A DNA stretch of 10,477 nucleotides from AWTP1-13 sp035258605 (GTDB lineage: Bacteria; Pseudomonadota; Alphaproteobacteria; Rhizobiales; Hyphomicrobiaceae), in contig DATFXD010000029.1 in assembly GCA_035258605.1 (NCBI GenBank), positions 1 through 10,477 on the forward strand. Reading direction: 5' to 3'. Both the position numbers and the translations under genes were made by a program. The notes under the pieces were generated by a model, which saw only the letters and a list, made by a program, of their open reading frames with translations, did no database searches and was not told the DNA's origin. Each line of letters starts with the position of its first letter. Position 1 is the stretch's first letter. Of the stretch, positions 1 through 5,301 are shown one piece after another.

Positions 1-210
1 TTAGCTGAGCCGCCAGCACCTACCGCCCTGAAGGACGCCGTCGGGCAGAAAAACGAGGAGATGCGCCTCGGGACGCGCGAGATTTTCGTGCACTATGTCG
101 ATGGCATTGGCGCCTCCAAGCTGAAAATTCCGGCCGCGCGCGGCGGCACCGCCCGCAATCTCAACACGATCGCCAAGCTGGTCGCCATGGCGGGCGAAAC
201 CACCCGCTGA
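1..210 (+). CDS. DUF1697 family protein, C-terminal fragment
   Basis: This is the last 69 codons of a gene that begins before the window; frame 1 is open from the first base to a TGA at 208-210. The visible part starts with LAEPP and continues through EIFVHYVDGIGASKLKI and TARNLNTIAKL. These match the usual end of DUF1697 proteins, where a hydrophobic strand is followed by a DGxGxSKL motif and a TxRNxxTxxKL helix. The family is widespread and its biochemical role is not established, so no function is assigned. The gene converges with the MFS transporter gene on the minus strand, 127 bases away. A stem-loop in that gap could end its transcript. The family call rests on motif recognition in a short fragment, but several motifs occur in the right order. 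Confidence 0.8.
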   Translation, partial: LAEPPAPTALKDAVGQKNEEMRLGTREIFVHYVDGIGASKLKIPAARGGTARNLNTIAKLVAMAGETTR

Positions 211-285
211 GCCAGGCATCGCCTGCGCCCGGGAGCAAGGTACCTCCAGCCCGGCAGGCGGCAAACGCCGGTGGACGGGAACCGT

Positions 286-310
286 GGCCGGTCGATGCCA
301 TCGGCCGGCC
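286..310 (+). terminator. stem-loop between convergent genes, possible terminator
   Basis: Arms GGCCGGTCGATG (286-297) and CATCGGCCGGCC (299-310) pair over 12 positions. There is one T/G position at 292/304, which is a U-G wobble in plus-strand RNA. In practice this gives an 11-bp stem with a 3-base loop. It lies 75 bases after the DUF1697 stop and 27 bases beyond the MFS stop, so it could serve either gene. No T-run follows on either strand, so it is not a textbook intrinsic terminator; a Rho-dependent or RNA-stabilising role, or a dispersed palindromic repeat, is also possible. In minus-strand RNA the wobble becomes an A/C mismatch, which favours the plus orientation. Confidence 0.4.
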
Positions 311-337
311 CCGAAGCCAGGCGCGCGCGCCCCATGC

Positions 338-1762
338 TCATCGGCCATGGCGCGTGCCGTCTCGCCGCGCGCTCGTCGAGGGCAATGGTCGTAGGCCTTG
401 AGCGCGTTGCTGCAAGACCGCCGGAGAGCTCACGGGCGCGGCACCAGCGGCGCGCGCCGCGGTCGAGGGGCGGGCCGAGCTTGCGGCGGGCCGCCGCAGC
501 GCCGCGAGCTCACGCCGCGGCCGCTGGGGGCGACGCTGCAGCCTAACGATCATGGTGCCGATGATGCCGAGGTTGAGAACGCCGGCCAGGCCCGCCAGCA
601 GAAACGACGAGACATAGCTGAGCGACAGATCAAACAGCAGCCCGCCGGCGTAGGCGCCGGCTCCCATGCCGGCCCAGGCGACGAGCATGACCACACCAAT
701 CGCCGCGCCGAAGCGGGTGGCAGGAACCGCGTCGCGGACGCAAAGGACGAGGCAGGTCATATTACCTGCAAACCCGAACCCGAACACAGCGGAGAGCGCC
801 AGTGCCGAGGCGTTGCCGCCCACCCACGGGTAGGCGACGACGCACACGGTCTGGATCGCGGATGCCAGCGCATAGCTCGGCAGATTGCCGATGCGGTCGG
901 CAATGAGGCCGAAGCAAATACGACCGACCGTGCCCGCCAGCATGGCGATCAGGAGACTGGTCGCACCGATTGCGGCCGAGCCGCAGATCGTGCCCACAAA
1001 GCTCGCAAGGTGGACCAGCGGTACACCCATGCAGACGCAGCACAGGAAGGCCGCGGCGGAAAGCGCCACCAGGCGCCAGCCGACACGATCAGCGCCGTTG
1101 ACGGCAGTGGGCGCAGCGCCGGTCGCGCTAAGCGCCTGCTTGGGGCGACTGACCTGGGGCAAGGTCAGCGCCAGGGCGATCAGCGTCACCGCCGCGAGCA
1201 TCAAAAAGGCGGCACGCCAGCCGAGATCATCGATCAGGAGGTTGCCGACAAATGGCATCAGGCCCTGCCCCAGGGCGCCACCAGCGGTGACAATGCCGAT
1301 CGCGAGCCCGCGGCGGCGATCAAAGCGTTCGCCAACCGCGGCGAGGAGCGGCGCGTAGAGCACGGCAAAGCCGAAACCGGCAAACACCAGATTGGCGACA
1401 TAGAGCTGCCACAGCGTCTCGACGGCAGCCATCGCCAACAGTCCGAGCGTCATGCCAACTGCGCCGGTCACAAGCAGAATGCGCATAGGGATCCGATCCG
1501 AAGCCCGGCCCCACAACCATCCGCCGATCGCCATGCCGGCCGTGGCCGCGGCGTAGGCCGCACTCAGTTCGCCGCGCGACCAAGCGAACTCGGCCTCGAG
1601 CGGCCGCATGAACACCGCTGGCAGCGCGAGGGCGCCGAAACCCAGTGCCATGGCCACCGTCGCGCCGACGACCACCAGGCTGGCACGGGTTGGATCGCCA
1701 GCGGCTGCGGAGATGAGCGGCGCTGCCTGGTCGGCGACCGGTTCCGTCAAGCGCGCATGCAT
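338..1762 (-). CDS. MFS transporter, monocarboxylate/OxlT-like type
   Basis: A 474-residue inner-membrane transporter of the major facilitator superfamily. About 12 hydrophobic segments are visible from residue 27 to 405, split by a hydrophilic central loop at about 203-228. The loop after TM2 carries a motif-A-like GRASDRIPMR (85-94), and a second DR is seen at 289-290 (GLIADR). WSRGEL near residue 61, RRRGLAIGI near 149 and GWR at 181 resemble the monocarboxylate/oxalate branch of MFS, so an organic anion is a plausible substrate, but this is inference. The reading frame stays open far upstream into the metY gene; I start at ATG 1762 because the MFS sequence begins there and a weak GAGA lies just upstream. 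It is the last gene of the minus-strand unit, 89 bases after metY. The C-terminal 65 residues or so are rich in Arg, Ala, Pro and Ser, which is unusual for the family. Confidence 0.85.
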   Translation of the reverse strand: MHARLTEPVADQAAPLISAAAGDPTRASLVVVGATVAMALGFGALALPAVFMRPLEAEFAWSRGELSAAYAAATAGMAIGGWLWGRASDRIPMRILLVTGAVGMTLGLLAMAAVETLWQLYVANLVFAGFGFAVLYAPLLAAVGERFDRRRGLAIGIVTAGGALGQGLMPFVGNLLIDDLGWRAAFLMLAAVTLIALALTLPQVSRPKQALSATGAAPTAVNGADRVGWRLVALSAAAFLCCVCMGVPLVHLASFVGTICGSAAIGATSLLIAMLAGTVGRICFGLIADRIGNLPSYALASAIQTVCVVAYPWVGGNASALALSAVFGFGFAGNMTCLVLCVRDAVPATRFGAAIGVVMLVAWAGMGAGAYAGGLLFDLSLSYVSSFLLAGLAGVLNLGIIGTMIVRLQRRPQRPRRELAALRRPAASSARPSTAARAAGAAPVSSPAVLQQRAQGLRPLPSTSARRDGTRHGR

Positions 1763-1851
1763 GCGGGATCTCGTTGGCTGATGGTGAAGCACGATGCGGG
1801 TGGTCGGGGCGGCGCTAGGCCGACCCGCCCCCCTGCGCCAGGCAAAGCCGG

Positions 1852-3177
1852 CTAGGCGGCCTTGACCGCGACCTTTGGTTCGCTCGCCACGCTCAGCGCG
1901 CGATCGAGATCGGCGATGATGTCGTCGATATGCTCGATGCCGATCGACAGTCGCACATAGCCGGGGGTGACGCCGCTCGCCAACTGTTCGGACGCCTTCA
2001 GCTGCGAATGCGTGGTAGAGGCCGGATGGATCGCCAGTGAACGCACGTCGCCGATGTTGGCGACGTGGTAGAAGAGCTCGAGCGCATCGATGAAGCGCGC
2101 GCCGGCCTCGCGCCCTGCCCTGAGCTCGAAACCGACAAGCCCGCCGTGACCGCCGCGCAGGTAGGTGTTGGCGCGGCGCCGCTGCTCGGGATCGGCGTGC
2201 AGACCGGGGTAGATGACGCTGGCGACGGCGGGATGGCGCTGCAAATGCTGGGCGACGGCGGCGGCGTTGCGACACTGCTCGCGCATCCTCAGCGGCAAGG
2301 TCTCCAGGCCCTGGATGAACTGGAAGGCGTTGAACGGGCTCATGCAGCTGCCGGTGTCGCGCAGCAACACGACGCGCGCCCGGATGATGTAGGCGATGGG
2401 TCCAAGGGGTTTCACCGCCTCGGTCCACACCGCGCCGTGATAGCTGGGATCGGGCTCGTTGAGTGTCGGGCTGCGGTCGGCGTGCGCCGCCCAATCAAAA
2501 TTGCCGCCGTCGACGATGATGCCGCCGATCGAGGTACCATGGCCGCCGATGTACTTGGTGGTCGAGTGCACGACCACGGCGGCGCCGTGCTCGAGGGGTT
2601 TGGCGATCAGCACCGCCGCCGTGTTGTCCATGATCAGCGGCACGCCGAAGCTACGGCCGATGGCCGCGACCTCGGCCATCGGGAACACGGTGAGCTTTGG
2701 ATTGGGCAGCGTCTCGGCATAATAGGCCCGCGTGCGCGCGTCGGTGGCCCGGCGGAACGCCTCCGGGTCGGCCGGGTCGACGAAGCGCACATGGATGCCC
2801 ATTGCCGGCAGGGTGTTGGCGAACAGGTTCCAGGTGCCACCGTAAAGATCCGTCGAGCTCACCACATTGTCGCCCGGTCGGCACAAATTTTGGATGGCCA
2901 TGGCCGACGCGGCCTGACCTGAGCTCACCGCCAACGCCGCCACGCCGCCCTCGAGCGCCGCCACCTTCTGTTCCAGCGCATCGCAGGTAGGGTTCATGAT
3001 GCGCGAGTAGATGTTGCCGAAGTCCTTGAGCGCGAACAGGTTTGCGGCATGCTCAGTGCTCCGGAACTCGTACGACGTCGTCTGATAGAGGGGCACCGCC
3101 ACCGCCCCGGTCGCAAAATCGCTGCGCGGGCCGGCATGCAACACCACGGTCTCGGCATGTTTGCTGTTAACGATCAT
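1852..3177 (-). CDS. metY: O-acetylhomoserine sulfhydrylase-type PLP enzyme (MetY family)
   Basis: A 441-residue cytoplasmic PLP enzyme of the Cys/Met metabolism family. In the MetY branch it joins O-acetylhomoserine to sulfide or a thiol to give homocysteine or methionine; close relatives carry out gamma-elimination, so the exact reaction is not fixed by sequence. Seen in order: YSRIMNPT (57-64), the phosphate-binding stretch SSGQAASA (85-92), LIMDNT with D184 for the pyridine nitrogen, and VHSTTKYIGGHG with the PLP lysine at K208. The substrate-binding stretch IHPASTTHSQ lies at 383-392, and VRLSIGIEHIDDI near the end is typical of the family. The NFDWA stretch at 226-230 and the length favour MetY over cystathionine gamma-synthase. 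A strong AAGGAG sits 7 bases before the ATG. It lies 32 bases after the GNAT gene and 89 before the MFS gene. Other metY or metZ copies in the genome may serve methionine synthesis, leaving this one for a side pathway. Confidence 0.9.
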   Translation of the reverse strand: MIVNSKHAETVVLHAGPRSDFATGAVAVPLYQTTSYEFRSTEHAANLFALKDFGNIYSRIMNPTCDALEQKVAALEGGVAALAVSSGQAASAMAIQNLCRPGDNVVSSTDLYGGTWNLFANTLPAMGIHVRFVDPADPEAFRRATDARTRAYYAETLPNPKLTVFPMAEVAAIGRSFGVPLIMDNTAAVLIAKPLEHGAAVVVHSTTKYIGGHGTSIGGIIVDGGNFDWAAHADRSPTLNEPDPSYHGAVWTEAVKPLGPIAYIIRARVVLLRDTGSCMSPFNAFQFIQGLETLPLRMREQCRNAAAVAQHLQRHPAVASVIYPGLHADPEQRRRANTYLRGGHGGLVGFELRAGREAGARFIDALELFYHVANIGDVRSLAIHPASTTHSQLKASEQLASGVTPGYVRLSIGIEHIDDIIADLDRALSVASEPKVAVKAA

Positions 3178-3184
3178 CTCATCG

Positions 3185-3190
3185 CTCCTT
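3185..3190 (-). promoter_or_regulatory. ribosome binding site of the metY-type gene
   Basis: AAGGAG on the minus strand, 7 bases before the ATG at 3177-3175. It fixes the start and lies in the 32-base gap after the GNAT gene. A second, out-of-frame ATG lies between it and the chosen start but is too close to the site. Confidence 0.8.
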
Positions 3191-3209
3191 TTGTTTGGCT
3201 TTTGGTTTT

Positions 3210-3812
3210 TCAGGTTTCAATCGCGCGACCACCGCCGGCCGCCGCTTGCCGATCGGCTTTGTTGGCGAGCGGCAGGGTCTTTTCCAGGCGGGCGAGTTCA
3301 CGATCCTCGGCGCGCTCGGCGACGGCGTAACCCGCACGCGCCGCAAACGCCAACATTGGCCGGTTGCTGACCAGGGTGTCGGCCATCATGCGGCGGATGC
3401 CGCGCGCCGCCGCCTGGCGCTCGAGGCGATCGAGCAGGGCGCGGGCGATGCCGGCGCCCTGCCAAGCATCGGCGACCGCAATCGCAAACTCACAGGCGAC
3501 CGGGTCGCCGCTTGCCACCACGTAACGTGCCTCGCCGATCATCCGTTCACTACCCGCCTCGAACACCTCGGCGAGCAAGGCCAGGTGGCTGTGATAGTCG
3601 ATCGAGGCAAAGCCATCGGCCACCGTCGCCGGCAGCTCCTCGAGCGAGGTCATAAAGCGCCGGTAGCGGGCCTGGCGCGACAGCGAACGGAAGAAGGCGC
3701 GCTGCAGATCGAGGTCTTGCGGCAAGGTCGGGCGGATGGTGACGCGGCTGCCGTCGGCCAGCGCCAGCACGTCGATCAGCTCAACCGGATAGTGGGGAAT
3801 AGTGTAGATCAC
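3210..3812 (-). CDS. GNAT family N-acetyltransferase
   Basis: A 200-residue cytoplasmic acyltransferase expected to use acetyl-CoA. The GNAT core is clear: a beta-strand CEFAIAVADAW (107-117) runs into the CoA pyrophosphate loop QGAGIA (118-123, fitting Q/R-x-x-G-x-G/A). The helix ARALLDRLERQAAARGIRR follows, and then the ADTLVSNRPMLAFAARAGY stretch with N150, which is the usual C-terminal part of the fold. The N-terminal part (IRPTLPQDL, then a helix with ARYRRFM) resembles the acetyltransferase domain found in Pat/PatZ-like protein acetyltransferases, so either a protein or a small amine could be the substrate. I choose GTG 3812 because it overlaps the hydrolase stop in a GTGA junction, which suggests translational coupling. 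An in-frame extension upstream lies wholly inside the hydrolase gene and has no GNAT character. The C-terminal 20 residues are low complexity. Confidence 0.85.
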   Translation of the reverse strand: MIYTIPHYPVELIDVLALADGSRVTIRPTLPQDLDLQRAFFRSLSRQARYRRFMTSLEELPATVADGFASIDYHSHLALLAEVFEAGSERMIGEARYVVASGDPVACEFAIAVADAWQGAGIARALLDRLERQAAARGIRRMMADTLVSNRPMLAFAARAGYAVAERAEDRELARLEKTLPLANKADRQAAAGGGRAIET

Positions 3813-4705
3813 CGCGCCGCCTCGCCGTGGCGCGGCACCGGGCGGGCGCGGCCGACATCGGGGTGGGTGATGCCGCAGCACTGGGTGGTGGTTAGAGCCT
3901 CGGCTTCCGCCGTGGCGATGTGCTGAGCCATCAGCGCCGACACCTGTGCGGCGTGGGTCACCGGCCCCATGTGACCGGCACCGGCAACCACCGTGAGGCG
4001 CGCGGCCGGCAGCAGCTCGGAAAGATGCTGCGCCAGCAAACGGCTTGGCATCGGCGCGTGTTCGCCACGCAGCACGAGCACCGGCAACGACAGTTCCGCC
4101 AGGCTGGTCGGCGAGGTTGTTTCCGCCAACAGAGCGTGGAAGTCGAGCGGTGCCTTCGGTAGCCACCGCACCAGCGATTGACGCAGCGCCGGCCGCATCG
4201 CCTGCCAGCTACCGGGGCCGTTCCAATAGTCGACGAAGGTGCCGGCCGCAGCCGCATAGTCGCCGGTGATCACGCCGGCGCACACGCGCCGAACGATGCC
4301 GGCGATCTCGGCGTGGGCGCGCCGGCCCGACGCACCCAGGCTCCGCAACAAAAAGAAGGCGGAGGGCTCGTAGAGCACCATGCTGGCGATACGTCCGGGT
4401 CGCGACAGTGCCACCATCAGCGCAACTGCGCCGCCGTAGGAGTGGCCGACAAGATGCGCTTGGCCGTCGCCGGCGTCGATCAGCTCGAGCGTGCGAAGCG
4501 CTTCATCGGCCAGGCGAAAGGCGTGCGCCCCGGACCAAGGATCGGTGCCGTCGCAGCCATAGTGCGCGGGCGCCAGCAGTTGGTGGCGGCCGGCAAGCGC
4601 ACCGGCGAGCTCGCGCCATTGGGCCGGGCCGGCACCCGAGCAATGTAGGGCAATCACGCGCCGGCGGCGCGTCTGCGCGGGGGCGCAGAGGGTCATGGCG
4701 GTCAT
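3809..4705 (-). CDS. alpha/beta fold hydrolase
   Basis: A 298-residue cytoplasmic hydrolase with no signal peptide. Seen in order: VIALHCSGAGPAQW (17-30) as the oxyanion strand and loop, the nucleophile elbow GHSYGG with S89 (87-92), LPVLVLRGEHAPMPS (207-221) as the acid-bearing strand, and AGAGHMGPVTH with catalytic H245 (241-251). The usual Asp after the acid strand is not evident; E215 in RGEH is the only acid nearby, so the triad acid is uncertain. The family covers esterases, lipases, thioesterases and C-C hydrolases, and the substrate cannot be named. The start is ATG 4705, with AAGG 9 bases upstream; a second in-frame ATG follows three codons later. It lies 26 bases after the DUF1127 gene and overlaps the GNAT gene by 4 bases. 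About 35 residues follow the last motif before the stop. Confidence 0.87.
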   Translation of the reverse strand: MTAMTLCAPAQTRRRRVIALHCSGAGPAQWRELAGALAGRHQLLAPAHYGCDGTDPWSGAHAFRLADEALRTLELIDAGDGQAHLVGHSYGGAVALMVALSRPGRIASMVLYEPSAFFLLRSLGASGRRAHAEIAGIVRRVCAGVITGDYAAAAGTFVDYWNGPGSWQAMRPALRQSLVRWLPKAPLDFHALLAETTSPTSLAELSLPVLVLRGEHAPMPSRLLAQHLSELLPAARLTVVAGAGHMGPVTHAAQVSALMAQHIATAEAEALTTTQCCGITHPDVGRARPVPRHGEAAR

Positions 4706-4731
4706 GACGATAGGCCTTGCGCTCTTGGTTT

Positions 4732-4983
4732 TTAGAACAAGCCGGCCGCGGCCCGCCCATCCACGGCAAGACCGGTCTTGACGGCATTGGCAATTTGGCC
4801 GCGCGAGAGGCCGATGTCGCCGAGCTCGCGGTCGCTGAGTGCGCCCAGATGGGCGATCGCGCCCCGCTGCAGCCGCCACGTGATGTAAGCGCAGTACCAG
4901 CCCTTGACGGCGGTGGCGGCCGCGGCCAGCATCGCGCCAACGACCTGCTCGCGCCAAGCGGCGCCTGTTGATGTCGTGCTCAT
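4732..4983 (-). CDS. DUF1127 small protein
   Basis: An 83-residue protein whose second half carries the DUF1127 signature: LGALSDRELGDIGLSRGQI at 46-64, preceded by a WRLQR segment (36-40). DUF1127 proteins are small, often Arg-rich and common in alphaproteobacteria. Some members are RNA-binding proteins that affect stress and metabolic gene expression (CcaF1 of Rhodobacter is one). This copy has an N-terminal helix of about 35 residues rich in Ala (MLAAAATAVKGWYCAYITW), weakly hydrophobic, so membrane contact is possible. The start ATG 4983 is supported by GAAGGAGA 5 bases upstream. It is the first gene of the minus-strand unit and lies next to the shared divergent region. It may be a regulatory leader gene for the enzymes behind it, which is inference. 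Confidence 0.85.
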   Translation of the reverse strand: MSTTSTGAAWREQVVGAMLAAAATAVKGWYCAYITWRLQRGAIAHLGALSDRELGDIGLSRGQIANAVKTGLAVDGRAAAGLF

Positions 4984-4988
4984 GATCG

Positions 4989-4996
4989 TCTCCTTC
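4989..4996 (-). promoter_or_regulatory. ribosome binding site of the DUF1127 gene
   Basis: GAAGGAGA on the minus strand, 5 bases before the ATG at 4983-4981. It rules out the in-frame extension further upstream and makes this the best initiation site of the five-gene unit. Confidence 0.8.
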
Positions 4997-5130
4997 ACGG
5001 GGTATGGTTTTGGCTGTGTCCGCGGGGGCATGCGCCACCGGCCGACGCCAGCTGACCCCCGCACTATCGTCGAGGGGCGTGGGTGCCAGCGTGTGAGCCG
5101 GCGTTGAATCGTCATGCGCGCTGTCGCTTT

Positions 5131-5150
5131 TTGCCGGCTCGCGCCGGCAA
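5131..5150. promoter_or_regulatory. perfect 20-base dyad, candidate operator
   Basis: TTGCCGGC (5131-5138), four-base spacer TCGC, then GCCGGCAA (5143-5150): a perfect inverted repeat with 8-base arms. Its centre is about 157 bases from the DUF1127 ATG and 161 bases from the regulator GTG, so it sits at the midpoint of the divergent gap. No T-run follows it on either strand, so it is not an intrinsic terminator. A dimeric regulator binding site or an mRNA leader hairpin are the two readings. Confidence 0.45.
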
Positions 5151-5176
5151 CCAACGCTCAAGTCCGCCGCTAGATT

Positions 5177-5225
5177 GATCGCTGGCGATCGGCGAAGATG
5201 GCTGGCGCGCGCTGTCCCGACGGCT
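5177..5225 (+). promoter_or_regulatory. related heptamers and small dyad, possible SARP-type boxes
   Basis: Three related heptamers lie on the same strand: GATCGCT (5177-5183), GATGGCT (5197-5203) and GACGGCT (5219-5225), with start-to-start steps of 20 and 22 bases, about two helical turns. The first two extend to an 11-base repeat with one mismatch (5177-5187 and 5197-5207). The first also forms a perfect dyad GATCGC-TG-GCGATC (5177-5190). SARP activators are known to bind direct heptamer repeats in phase with the helix, which makes these candidates. The motif is short and the set could be chance in GC-rich DNA. Confidence 0.3.
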
Positions 5226-5285
5226 AAAGGTTGCGCGTCCTCAACCGCAAGTTGTAGAACCGACGCAGCGGTGGAGCGTGGATTG

Positions 5286-5292
5286 AGGAAGG
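5286..5292 (+). promoter_or_regulatory. ribosome binding site fixing a GTG start
   Basis: AGGAAGG, 9 bases before GTG 5302. An in-frame TGA at 5284-5286 overlaps its first base, so no longer N-terminus is possible in this frame and GTG 5302 is the first available start. Confidence 0.65.
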
Positions 5293-5301
5293 CGGGGTCC
5301 C

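Larger units (their letters stand above)
338..4983 (-). other. predicted five-gene operon DUF1127 - hydrolase - GNAT - MetY - MFS
   Basis: Five genes lie on the same strand with gaps of 26, -4, 32 and 89 bases, and no convincing terminator was seen between them. The 89-base gap before the MFS gene contains some GC-rich self-complementarity (for example 1802-1807 with 1820-1825) but no T-run, so read-through is likely. One promoter is expected in 4984-5301. Co-transcription is inferred from spacing only. Confidence 0.65.
4984..5301. promoter_or_regulatory. shared divergent promoter region, no gene
   Basis: These 318 bases separate the start of the minus-strand unit from the start of the large regulator. 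No ORF with family character was seen. It must hold at least one promoter for each direction, but I could not find a convincing -35/-10 pair. The best on the plus strand is TTGCGC (5231-5236) with TAGAAC (5255-5260), an 18-base spacer and poor matches. The region contains two dyads and a set of related heptamers, listed separately. Autoregulation and control of the divergent unit by the regulator is the obvious hypothesis. Confidence 0.6.

Noticed and set aside
1763..1851. Possible terminator between the metY-type and MFS genes
   Set aside because: Short GC arms such as 1802-1807/1820-1825 or 1806-1812/1825-1831 can pair, but the loops are long, the pairings compete and there is no T-run.
398..1855. 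Open frame of 485 codons on the plus strand
   Set aside because: It runs antisense to the MFS gene, has the low-complexity Arg/Gln/Ala/His composition of a shadow frame in GC-rich DNA, and shows no family motif.
1763..2494. N-terminal extension of the MFS frame to an upstream ATG
   Set aside because: The added 244 residues are Arg-rich nonsense lying inside the metY-type gene; transporter character begins only at ATG 1762.
2065..2922. Open frame of 285 codons on the plus strand
   Set aside because: It is antisense to the MetY-family gene, which has all its catalytic motifs; the plus frame has none.
3813..4166. Longer acetyltransferase frame starting at 4166
   Set aside because: The extension lies within the hydrolase gene in another frame and has no GNAT character; the GTGA junction gives a better start.
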